The notes beneath the pieces are model-generated. The model made no database searches. It had not been told where the DNA came from and saw nothing but the letters and a program-made list of their open reading frames with translations. A DNA stretch of 29,785 bases from NCBI GenBank assembly GCA_051655155.1, contig JBOFZL010000077.1, positions 1 through 29,785 of the forward strand, in the 5' to 3' direction. Position 1 is the stretch's first letter, and each line of letters starts with the position of its first letter. Of the stretch, positions 22,944 to 29,785 are shown in pieces. Origin of the DNA: JBOFZL01 sp051655155 (GTDB lineage Bacteria > Bacillota > Clostridia > Peptostreptococcales > Filifactoraceae). A program made the translations under genes and the position numbers.

Positions 22944-23915
22944 TTACTCATCTTTAAGAGAAATACTATCTCTCATTGCAGTATCTGCCTGTATATTTTT
23001 AAGGTTGTAATAATCCATTACACCCAAATTTCCTTTTTCAAATGCTGCTGCAATAGCTTCTGGTACCTTAGCTTCAGCTTCTACAACCTTAGACTGCATC
23101 TGTACTACTTGAGCCTTCATCTCCTGCTCTTGAGCAATAGCCATTGCCCTACGCTCCTCAGCCTTAGCCTGTGCAATCTTCTTATCTGCCTCAGCCTGAT
23201 CAGCCTGTAATTGAGCACCAATATTTCTACCGATATCTATATCAGCAATATCTATAGATAGGATTTCAAAAGCTGTTCCTGAATCTAATCCCTTAGACAA
23301 AACCGTTTTAGAAATCTTATCTGGATTTTCCAAAACTTCCTTATGAGAATTGGCACTACCAACTGTAGTTACAACACCCTCACCAACTCTGGCAATTATG
23401 GTTTCTTCTCCAGCTCCTCCTACAAGTCTTTCTATATTAGCCCTAACTGTAACCCTTGCCTTAACCTTAACCTCTATACCATCCTTTGCAACAGCCGCAA
23501 TAATAGGAGTCTCTATAACCTTGGGATTAACAGAAACCTGAACTGCTTCAAGTACATCTCTACCAGCTAAGTCAATAGCTGCTGCCTGCTCAAACTCAAG
23601 ATTAATATTTGCTCTTTGAGCTGCAATCAAAGCATTTACCAAAGAGTTAACATTTCCACCTGCCAAATAGTGAGCCTCCAACTTGTCTATCGAAAGCTTC
23701 AACCCTGCCTTAGTTGCTTTTATCATAGGATTTACTATATTAGTCGGCTGTACCCTTCTAATCTTCATTCCAAAAAGCGTCATTATGGAAATTTTTACAC
23801 CTGAAAACAACGCTGTAATCCATAACCCCAATGGGAAAAATTTAAAAAATACAATTACGGCTATTAAAATTATAACTAATGATATAACATTTCCAACACC
23901 ATGTAAACCAATCAT
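22944..23915 (-). CDS. floA: Flotillin-like protein FloA
   Basis: The protein has 323 residues from ATG 23915 (GAGAGG six bases upstream), one base after the nfeD stop; a GTG at 23933 lies inside nfeD and lacks a site. A hydrophobic segment at about 8-45 anchors it in the membrane. It then has the FloA/YqfA band-7-like domain with PTNIVNPMIKATKAGLKLSIDKLEAHYLAGGNV and RANIERLVGGAGEETIIARVGEG. A helical region rich in Ala, Glu and Gln follows (ADQAEADKKIAQAKAEERRAMAIAQEQEM). FloA organises membrane microdomains and fluidity. Its partner NfeD is encoded directly before it. Confidence 0.95.
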   Translation of the reverse strand: MIGLHGVGNVISLVIILIAVIVFFKFFPLGLWITALFSGVKISIMTLFGMKIRRVQPTNIVNPMIKATKAGLKLSIDKLEAHYLAGGNVNSLVNALIAAQRANINLEFEQAAAIDLAGRDVLEAVQVSVNPKVIETPIIAAVAKDGIEVKVKARVTVRANIERLVGGAGEETIIARVGEGVVTTVGSANSHKEVLENPDKISKTVLSKGLDSGTAFEILSIDIADIDIGRNIGAQLQADQAEADKKIAQAKAEERRAMAIAQEQEMKAQVVQMQSKVVEAEAKVPEAIAAAFEKGNLGVMDYYNLKNIQADTAMRDSISLKDE

Positions 23916-23916
23916 C

Positions 23917-24411
23917 TTAAACCTCTCTTTCACTTACAACAATTTTACCATATTGAACATCTACTACTTCCACAAATTTTCCTTCTTCAATAAAACTATT
24001 TATTGCCACCGCATCCAAAATTTCGCTTCCAAACTGCACTTTCCCTATAGGCCTCATTATACTAATGGTCTTTCCGATACACCCCTTATATTTTCTCATA
24101 TCCTTTAAAGAGTTATAACCTTCCTCTTTTGAAAGTGCCGAAAATAAAAATAGACTATTTCTTAATTTATCTTTTGGAATTAATTTAACTATTAAATATA
24201 TGCACAAAGCTATTATTATTATCAGAAATAGTAACAATAACATAAAACCTGCTATAGTATCAGTGATAAGCATAACAGATAAAACTAATATAATAGCTCC
24301 TGCTGCACCCAATATCCCACCAGGTACAAATATCTCTAAAATAATTAAAACAATTCCTAAGAATGCAAGTAAAAAATAAGGATTAAGAAAGCTATAATAC
24401 GAATCTATCAA
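23917..24411 (-). CDS. NfeD family membrane protein
   Basis: The 164-residue protein begins at a TTG (24411) placed eight bases after AGGAGG; no in-frame ATG fits better. It has three hydrophobic segments at about 12-28, 31-52 and 54-78 (with EIFVPGGILGAAGAIILVLSVMLI) and a C-terminal OB-fold-like NfeD domain at about 108-164 (IGKTISIMRPIGKVQFGSEILDAVA...VEVVDVQYGKIVVSE). This is the short NfeD type without a protease domain that is encoded with flotillins. It likely supports FloA microdomain assembly. Confidence 0.92.
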   Translation of the reverse strand: MIDSYYSFLNPYFLLAFLGIVLIILEIFVPGGILGAAGAIILVLSVMLITDTIAGFMLLLLFLIIIIALCIYLIVKLIPKDKLRNSLFLFSALSKEEGYNSLKDMRKYKGCIGKTISIMRPIGKVQFGSEILDAVAINSFIEEGKFVEVVDVQYGKIVVSEREV

Positions 24412-24432
24412 GTAACATCCCTCCTTGTAGTC

Positions 24433-24461
24433 ATTATACTATAATTATTTGATTCTGTCTT
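24433..24461 (-). promoter_or_regulatory. Promoter of nfeD-floA
   Basis: On the minus strand -35 AAGACA (24461-24456) and a perfect -10 TATAAT (24438-24433) are 17 bases apart, just upstream of the nfeD ribosome binding site. They lie directly behind the mgl terminator. Confidence 0.65.
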
Positions 24462-24469
24462 TAAAAGAT

Positions 24470-24503
24470 AAAAAAATAGCACTTTTATATAAGCACTATT
24501 TTT
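24470..24503 (-). terminator. Intrinsic terminator of mgl operon
   Basis: On the minus strand AAAAATAGTGCTT (24503-24491) pairs with AAGTGCTATTTTT (24484-24472) over 13 bp with two G-T pairs. The helix is AT-rich with a TTTTTTT end. It lies 21 bases after the mglC stop. Confidence 0.8.
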
Positions 24504-24524
24504 ATAAAATATTTATATTTATAT

Positions 24525-25559
24525 TTATTTTTTCTTTATATATTTCCTTGTATCTATTGCTACAGCTGCAATAATTATTAGTCCTTTTATTATATATTGG
24601 AAATATGGACTAACTCCAACAAAGTTTAATCCGTAGTTTATAACCTGAAATATTAAAACACCTATTACAATTCCACCTATTGAACCCACTCCTCCAGAAA
24701 ATGAAACTCCTCCAACTACACAAGCTGCAATCGCATCCATTTCATACATATTCCCAGTATTGTTTGTTGCAGATCCAATACGGGCAGCCTCTAGTGAACC
24801 AGCCAACCCATACATCATTCCTGCCAATGTATATATCATCATAAAATTAAGCGGAAGATTGACACCAGAAACTGCTGCTGCTTCAGGATTTCCACCAATA
24901 GCAAACATATTTTTACCAAGTCTTGTTTTATTCCATACAAACCACATTATAATAATCATTATAGTAGCGTAAATTACCAGATATGGAAGTCTCTGACCGC
25001 CTATATCAATTGCACCTTGTGCAAAATTTAAATAATTTGGATCTAATCCCCCTATAGGTTGTGCCCCATATGGTGGTCTATCAAAATAAAGTGAATTAAG
25101 ACCATATGCGATAAGCATCATTCCCATTGTTGCTATAAATGGAGTAACCTTTAACTTAGAAACCACAACGCCATTTAAAAAGCTCAATATTCCTGTTGCT
25201 AACATTGCAAGTATCATAGGTAAGAAAATTGGTAAAACAGGAAGATCTGGATACATCTTATACGCATATCCAGGAGCCTGTAATAATGAAGCCGATATTA
25301 CTGCAGCAAAACCTATCTGTCTTCCTGCTGAAAGATCCGTTCCCTGCGTACATATTATCCCACCTATACCTAATGCAATTATCATTCTTGTTGATGCCTG
25401 AGACAAGATATTTGTAAAGTTTCTCATTGACAAGAACGATGGTTCAATAGCAATTATTAATAAAACCATAACAACCAAAACAATTACAATAGCATTATTG
25501 AACATAAAATTTAAAATTTTCTTTTTATCTAATCCTGACTTTTTAATATTTTCACTCAC
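24525..25559 (-). CDS. mglC: Galactose/methylgalactoside ABC transporter permease MglC
   Basis: The 344-residue inner-membrane protein belongs to the BPD_transp_2 family of ribose/galactose permeases. It has about nine to ten hydrophobic segments and the family signatures IIALGIGGIICTQGTDLSAGRQIGFAAV and VTPFIATMGMMLIAYGLNSLYFD. The EAA-like cytoplasmic loop reads FAIGGNPEAAAVSGVNLPLNFMMIYTLAG; AIAACVVGGVSFSGGVGSIGG follows. The DRPPYGAQPIGGLD loop is typical of MglC. It pairs with the MglA ATPase and the MglB binding protein, and is the last gene of the operon, 15 bases after mglA. Confidence 0.94.
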   Translation of the reverse strand: MSENIKKSGLDKKKILNFMFNNAIVIVLVVMVLLIIAIEPSFLSMRNFTNILSQASTRMIIALGIGGIICTQGTDLSAGRQIGFAAVISASLLQAPGYAYKMYPDLPVLPIFLPMILAMLATGILSFLNGVVVSKLKVTPFIATMGMMLIAYGLNSLYFDRPPYGAQPIGGLDPNYLNFAQGAIDIGGQRLPYLVIYATIMIIIMWFVWNKTRLGKNMFAIGGNPEAAAVSGVNLPLNFMMIYTLAGMMYGLAGSLEAARIGSATNNTGNMYEMDAIAACVVGGVSFSGGVGSIGGIVIGVLIFQVINYGLNFVGVSPYFQYIIKGLIIIAAVAIDTRKYIKKK

Positions 25560-25574
25560 GTAACATTACCTCCT

Positions 25575-27095
25575 CTATAAATGCTTGGCTGCTAAAGTTA
25601 AAATTTCTTCCTGAGTAGTCTCTCTTGTATTAACAATACCTGCCACCCTACCATTACTCATGACAAGCACTCTATCTGTTATACCTAATAGCTCTGACAT
25701 TTCGGATGAAATTACAATTACTCCCTTACCTTTGATAGCTAGGTCAATTATAAGTTGATATATTTCATACTTAGCACCAACGTCTATTCCCCTTGTAGGT
25801 TCATCAAGCATTAATACTTCAGGTTCAGTTAACAACCATCTCCCTAAAATTACCTTTTGTTGATTTCCTCCAGACAAAGATCTTATTAGAGTTTTATGTG
25901 AAGGCGTCTTTACCTTCATTGTATCAATCGCCCAAGTAGTATCTTTTCTACTTTCTTTATCGCGGATAAAACCTATTTTATTGGAATACTTGTCTAAATT
26001 TGATATAATCGTATTAAAAGTTATATCTAATACTTCAAAAATTCCATTTGCTCTACGTTCTTCTGTAACAAGAGCAAATTTGTTTTTAATTGCTGAATGA
26101 GGATTATTATTCTTGACATTTTTCCCATTCAGTATTATATCCCCTGATTCTTTTTGTCTTATCCCAAATATAGTTTCAACTATATCTGTTCGTTTAGAAC
26201 CAACCAATCCTGCAATCCCTAATATTTCACCTTTTTTTAGTTCAAAACTCACATCATTTATCGATGGCTGATATTTTGCAGTAAGATTCTTAACTTCCAA
26301 GATAACATCACTAGGTATATTGTCTTTTGGTGGAAATAAATCAGTAAGTTCACGCCCTACCATAAGGCTTATTATTTTATCAATAGTTATATCTTTTGCC
26401 AATTCAGTTGCAATCCATTTTCCATCTCTCATTATTGTTACATAGTCAGATATTTTTAAAATCTCATCCATTTTGTGCGATATATATATAATACCTATTC
26501 CCCTATCTTTTAAACGGTTTATTATTTTAAATAGATGATTTACTTCTTTTTCGGTTAAAGATGATGTCGGTTCATCCATAACAATAATTTTTGAATTATA
26601 CGATACAGCCTTTCCAATTTCAAGCATTTGCTTTTCTGAAACAGAAAGATTATCTACCTTAGTTCTTGGATCTAATTTTATATCTAACTCTTCAAATATT
26701 TGTTTTGTATCTTCGTACATTTTTTTTTCATCGATCAATCCTGATTTAACCGGGTATCTTCCAAGCCAAATATTATCCATAATATTTCTCTGTTTAACCT
26801 GATTTAACTCTTGATGAACCATTGAAACCCCATTATCTAATGCTTGTTTAGCAGATGAAAACAAAACCTTCTCACCCTCTATATATATTTCTCCAGAATC
26901 TTTGCTATAAATACCAAATAAACATTTCATAAGTGTTGATTTTCCAGCACCATTTTCTCCCATAAGAGCGTGTACAGTTCCTTTTTCAAGTTTAAGACTT
27001 ACATTATCAAGAGCTTTCACCCCTGGGAATTCTTTGGTAATATTATTCATCTCCAATAAAACGGTCTTTTCATTTTCCAGTGACATATAATCCAT
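25575..27095 (-). CDS. mglA: Galactose/methylgalactoside ABC transporter ATP-binding protein MglA
   Basis: The protein has 506 residues from ATG 27095, with AAAGGA six bases upstream; an upstream GTG overlaps that spacer. It is a tandem ATPase. The first half has the P-loop GENGAGKST at 46-54, MVHQELNQV, the signature LSVSEKQMLEIGKA and Walker B IIVMDEPTSSL. The second half has a degenerate P-loop GLVGSKRTDIVE, as in MglA proteins, and an intact LSGGNQQKVILGRWLL with VLMLDEPTRGIDVGAK. It drives uptake of galactose or methylgalactoside, perhaps glucose, through MglC. It is separated from mglB by a stem-loop. Confidence 0.95.
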   Translation of the reverse strand: MDYMSLENEKTVLLEMNNITKEFPGVKALDNVSLKLEKGTVHALMGENGAGKSTLMKCLFGIYSKDSGEIYIEGEKVLFSSAKQALDNGVSMVHQELNQVKQRNIMDNIWLGRYPVKSGLIDEKKMYEDTKQIFEELDIKLDPRTKVDNLSVSEKQMLEIGKAVSYNSKIIVMDEPTSSLTEKEVNHLFKIINRLKDRGIGIIYISHKMDEILKISDYVTIMRDGKWIATELAKDITIDKIISLMVGRELTDLFPPKDNIPSDVILEVKNLTAKYQPSINDVSFELKKGEILGIAGLVGSKRTDIVETIFGIRQKESGDIILNGKNVKNNNPHSAIKNKFALVTEERRANGIFEVLDITFNTIISNLDKYSNKIGFIRDKESRKDTTWAIDTMKVKTPSHKTLIRSLSGGNQQKVILGRWLLTEPEVLMLDEPTRGIDVGAKYEIYQLIIDLAIKGKGVIVISSEMSELLGITDRVLVMSNGRVAGIVNTRETTQEEILTLAAKHL

Positions 27096-27188
27096 CACTC
27101 ATCCTTTACTATATATAATTTGTATTATTCCGATATAAACAATAAAATTTTAAATCAATGCATATCTTAAAGCCTATCCTTCATATAA

Positions 27189-27216
27189 AACAAGGATGCA
27201 AGAATGCATCCTTGTT
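27189..27216 (-). terminator. Stem-loop between mglB and mglA
   Basis: A perfect 12-bp inverted repeat, AACAAGGATGCA and its complement, has a four-base loop. It begins 20 bases after the mglB stop and ends with TTGTTTTAT. Partial terminators at this place are common in sugar ABC operons and keep the binding protein in excess over the ATPase and permease. Confidence 0.75.
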
Positions 27217-27235
27217 CATTATTATTTAACATAAC

Positions 27236-28282
27236 TTATTTGTATGCTTCTTCTGCTGTTGCAATGTTTTCTTTTGTAATTTTTACATATGGTACACGAA
27301 CAGCTTTAACATCATCTAATTTCCAAGAAGTTCCTTCAATAACATCTTTTCCAAGAGCTGCATTTATAGCTAAATCAAGAGTAGCCGCACCTTGATTTTT
27401 AGCATCATTAAGAACTGAACCTACCATTACATCCGTTTTAATTAACTCAAGTGCATCTGGTATAGCATCTACACCAACAACCGGCATAAATTTGCCTCCT
27501 GAAAAATATCCATTTCCTTGTAAAGACTGAATAGCACCTAGTGCCATACCATCATTATTTGCTATAACTGCTTCTATTGCATCTCCATGCTTAGAAATCC
27601 ATGCATCCATCAATTCTTTACCCTTTACAGAATCCCACATTCCAGTTTGAAGCTCTAATTCTTGAACCTTAACACCCTTTTCTCCTAGTGTTGAAATAAC
27701 ATAACTTGTTCTAGCTTCAGCATCTGGATGTCCAGGCTCACCTTTAAGAAGCACATATTGCATTATTCCATCACCATTTTTATCCCATGCAGCATTCGCA
27801 ACCCAAGCTTCAGCTAAAAGTTCACCTTGCATAATTCCAGACTCAGCAGAAGCAGTACCTACATACCACGCTTTGTCATAAGATTTTATATCTTCTGGAG
27901 ATGGTTCTTTATTAAAAAATATTACTGGTAAATCTGCAGATTTTGCTTTTTCAATTACAGCAGCAGCAGCTTGAGGTTCAACTAAATTTATAGCTAAAGC
28001 CTGAACACCTTTTGAAATCATTGTATCAATTTGTTCATTTTGAGTAGCTTGAGAATTTTGAGAATCGTTCATTAATATCTCAGCTTTGCCTTGAGCACCT
28101 GTCTCAATTGCTCTACGTACGAAAGACATAAAGTTGTCATCATACTTATAAATTGTAAATCCTATTTTAGGAAGTGCAGCCTTATCTCCACTGCCATCTG
28201 TTGCTCCTTCTTTCTTTTCTCCACAAGCTGTTAATCCCACAAGCATTGTAGATACAAGAATAAGTGAAAGTAATTTTTTCAT
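27236..28282 (-). CDS. mglB: Galactose/glucose-binding lipoprotein MglB
   Basis: The 348-residue protein has a lipoprotein signal peptide with lipobox LTAC and Cys20 as the lipid anchor, then a low-complexity linker (GEKKEGATDGSGDKAALP). The periplasmic-binding-protein type 1 fold starts at KIGFTIYKYDDNFMSFVRR. The loop DKNGDGIMQ at 167-175 matches the calcium site of galactose/glucose-binding protein, which supports MglB over ribose or xylose binders. NDSQNSQATQNEQID and VIANNDGMALGAIQSLQ line the sugar cleft in this family. It acts outside the membrane and hands sugar to MglC/MglA. It is the first gene of the operon, under a LacI-type operator-like site. Confidence 0.95.
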   Translation of the reverse strand: MKKLLSLILVSTMLVGLTACGEKKEGATDGSGDKAALPKIGFTIYKYDDNFMSFVRRAIETGAQGKAEILMNDSQNSQATQNEQIDTMISKGVQALAINLVEPQAAAAVIEKAKSADLPVIFFNKEPSPEDIKSYDKAWYVGTASAESGIMQGELLAEAWVANAAWDKNGDGIMQYVLLKGEPGHPDAEARTSYVISTLGEKGVKVQELELQTGMWDSVKGKELMDAWISKHGDAIEAVIANNDGMALGAIQSLQGNGYFSGGKFMPVVGVDAIPDALELIKTDVMVGSVLNDAKNQGAATLDLAINAALGKDVIEGTSWKLDDVKAVRVPYVKITKENIATAEEAYK

Positions 28283-28344
28283 TATGTGTTTCCTCCTTTA
28301 AAATATGCATTGGACACATAGTTCTGAAGTTTTATAGAAGCATG

Positions 28345-28361
28345 TATCCTTCCTAAGGATA
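28345..28361 (-). promoter_or_regulatory. Inverted repeat at mgl transcription start
   Basis: TATCCTT-CCT-AAGGATA is a perfect 7-bp inverted repeat around a three-base centre. It lies at the mgl transcription start and overlaps the -10 box by three bases. It could be an operator or a small 5' hairpin in the mRNA. Confidence 0.5.
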
Positions 28362-28387
28362 ATACTCTATTTGAAAACGTTTGTCAA
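28359..28387 (-). promoter_or_regulatory. Promoter of mgl operon with LacI/CcpA-like operator
   Basis: A consensus -35 TTGACA (28387-28382) is followed after 17 bases by -10 TATTAT (28364-28359). The spacer contains AAACGTTT inside TTGAAAACGTTTGTCAA (28371-28387, plus strand). This is a degenerate dyad with a central CG like LacI-family sites. It matches most, not all, positions of a catabolite-responsive element. Repression by CcpA or a dedicated sugar repressor is inferred. Confidence 0.65.
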
Positions 28388-28438
28388 TAGAATGTCACTT
28401 AACTTACTTTAATGTTTATATACATACTAATTATTGAA

Positions 28439-29344
28439 TTACTTAAATTTCTTATAATCTATGCGATTTGAATTATTTAATATTATTCCAAATATCACTA
28501 AAAAAGAGGCTATTATTTTTGTCACTCTAATTGATTCATCTAAAATAAAATATGCCATTATCATAGAAAAAACTGGTACTAAATTTACAAATTGTGCAGT
28601 TTTTATTGGACCTATTTCCTTTATAGAAATTTGCTGAATTAAATAACCAAGTACTGATGGAAAAATAGCCATATACAAAACTGATATCCAAGCTAAATTA
28701 GAAATATCTTTAAGATCAACTACGCTAGAACACTGAATTAATGTAAACGGAAAAAGTATTAATGCTGCAATACCAAAAACAAGTGCTGTAAGTTTTAAAG
28801 GTTTATATTTTTTCAACATATTCTTAGATATATATGAGTATACTACCCATAAAGTCACTGCAATAAACATTATTAAATCACCCAAATGACTGATATCTAA
28901 ATTAGTTATATTTCCATTTGTAAACACAAGTATGATGCCAAAAAATGATATGCTAATAGCTATTATATTTTTAATTTTAAGTTTATCCTTAAAAATTATG
29001 ACACCTATAATCATTGTTAAGATAGGATTAATCGCTGCTATTATAGACGTATTAGTAGCTGTAGTGAATTTTAATGCTATAAAAAATAATACGTGATATC
29101 CTATCATTCCACTTATTGCCATTATAAAGATAGGTAACATATCACTCTTATCTACCTTCCAGTCATTGTCATTAAATATCAGCCTTACAATAACAATCAC
29201 TATAAAGGAAAAAAACATTCTAAAAAATGTAAGCGTAACAGCAGGAAATTCTGCAGAAGAGTATTTACCAGCTATAAAAGCTCCTGCCCAAAAAAAGGCA
29301 GTGCAAACCATTAACCATTGAATTCTTTTTGTAGACTTTTGCAT
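28439..29344 (-). CDS. EamA family (DMT superfamily) transporter
   Basis: The protein has 301 residues from ATG 29344; GGAGG four bases before it favours this ATG over the one immediately upstream. It has two EamA repeats and about ten hydrophobic segments. The first repeat starts WLMVCTAFFWAGAFIAGKYSSAEFPAVTLTFFRM, the second LGDLIMFIAVTLWVVYSYISKNMLKK, with PSVLGYLIQQISIKEIGPIKTAQFVNLVPVFSMIMAYFILDE, all typical. Such proteins export amino acids, nucleosides or other metabolites; the substrate here is unknown. It follows the CorC-like gene in the same direction after about 13 bases, so the two may share a transcript. Confidence 0.92.
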   Translation of the reverse strand: MQKSTKRIQWLMVCTAFFWAGAFIAGKYSSAEFPAVTLTFFRMFFSFIVIVIVRLIFNDNDWKVDKSDMLPIFIMAISGMIGYHVLFFIALKFTTATNTSIIAAINPILTMIIGVIIFKDKLKIKNIIAISISFFGIILVFTNGNITNLDISHLGDLIMFIAVTLWVVYSYISKNMLKKYKPLKLTALVFGIAALILFPFTLIQCSSVVDLKDISNLAWISVLYMAIFPSVLGYLIQQISIKEIGPIKTAQFVNLVPVFSMIMAYFILDESIRVTKIIASFLVIFGIILNNSNRIDYKKFK

Positions 29345-29357
29345 CATACCTCCTTAA

Positions 29358-29785
29358 TTAGGTAAATATTCTTATTTTTGTAATTCTATTTTTATCAACC
29401 TTCTCAATATTAAATTTAACACCTTGATAAGTTATAACCTCTTGATCTTTTGGTAATCTTCCTAAAACTCCTATTATAAATCCCCCTATTGACTCAAATT
29501 CTTCAGATTCTAAATTCATACCTAACATCTCATTAATTTCATCAATTTTAGTATATCCATTAACAATATATTCATTTTCCTTTATCACTTCAATGTCTTC
29601 ATCCTCTTCATCATATTCATCATTTATATCTCCGAGAATACTCTCTACAATGTCTTCCATTGTTATTATACCTGCTACTCCACCATATTCATCTAGCACA
29701 ATAGCCATGTGAGATTGATTTCTTTGCATTTGCTTAAAGAAATCAGAAATTTTTATAAATTCAAAAGTTTGAAACGGTGATCTCA
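29358..29785 (-). CDS. CorC/HlyC-type CBS domain membrane protein, C-terminal part
   Basis: The visible 141 residues are the C-terminal part of a gene that enters from the right edge; the frame stays open to the window end. It holds the end of the second CBS domain (MQRNQSHMAIVLDEYGGVAGIITMEDIVESILGDINDEYDEED) and a complete CorC_HlyC transporter-associated domain (YIVNGYTKIDEINEMLGMNLESEEFESIGGFIIGVLGRLPKDQEV). Full-length members have an N-terminal CNNM/DUF21 membrane domain and act in magnesium or cobalt homeostasis. The membrane part is outside this window, so the exact subtype is open. Confidence 0.92.
   Translation of the reverse strand, partial: RSPFQTFEFIKISDFFKQMQRNQSHMAIVLDEYGGVAGIITMEDIVESILGDINDEYDEEDEDIEVIKENEYIVNGYTKIDEINEMLGMNLESEEFESIGGFIIGVLGRLPKDQEVITYQGVKFNIEKVDKNRITKIRIFT

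Noticed and set aside
1..29785. CRISPR array, prophage or insertion sequence
   Set aside because: No regularly spaced repeats, transposase, integrase or terminal inverted repeats were seen.

Overview
This window looks like chromosomal DNA of a low-GC, Gram-positive, strictly anaerobic, amino-acid-fermenting member of the Clostridia (Peptostreptococcales/Tissierellales type). The evidence is AT-rich intergenic DNA, strong AGGAGG ribosome binding sites, a complete selenocysteine-containing glycine reductase operon, a flavodiiron oxygen/NO reductase, and clostridial housekeeping genes (SmpB, RNase R, FloA/NfeD, short QueG-like protein). The species cannot be fixed from the sequence alone.

Layout. 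1-316: two divergent tRNA-Leu genes (GAG, cut by the left edge, and CAA). 420-1580: a PadR-type repressor and a membrane partner, with a tandem 23-bp operator-like repeat over the promoter. 1606-3306: a small membrane protein, a formate/nitrite-type channel and a YbaK-type tRNA deacylase, ending in a bidirectional terminator. 3319-11253 (minus strand): the glycine reductase operon grdX-trxB-trxA-grdE-grdA-grdB-grdC-grdD, preceded by a promoter, a single-aptamer glycine riboswitch and an intrinsic terminator. grdA and grdB each contain an in-frame TGA read as selenocysteine, so simple ORF calling splits both. 11267-15734 (minus): a tightly packed unit nth-vanW-cobU-cobS-cobC-trmL. 15735-16399: about 665 bp without a convincing gene. 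16400-22893 (minus): hypothetical protein, MBL hydrolase, RNase R, flavodiiron protein, SmpB, SEC-C protein and QueG-like protein. 22907-24438 (minus): nfeD-floA. 24470-28387 (minus): mglB-mglA-mglC, a galactose/methylgalactoside-type ABC importer with a LacI-family-like operator at its promoter. 28439-29785 (minus): a CorC/HlyC CBS protein (cut by the right edge) followed by an EamA exporter.

How it works together. In Stickland-type metabolism GrdE/GrdB (protein B) binds glycine as a Schiff base, GrdA (protein A) carries a carboxymethyl-selenoether, and GrdC/GrdD (protein C) releases acetyl phosphate for ATP synthesis. TrxA/TrxB supply electrons from NADPH. The glycine riboswitch would couple transcription of the whole pathway to its own substrate. 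I did not find a clearly new defence or mobile system. The points most worth a second look are the riboswitch/terminator switch before grdX, a SECIS-like hairpin just after the grdB UGA, an Asn in place of the conserved pore His in the FNT channel, a divergent QueG-like protein, the cob genes buried in a DNA repair/cell wall operon, and the unexplained 15.7-16.4 kb gap.
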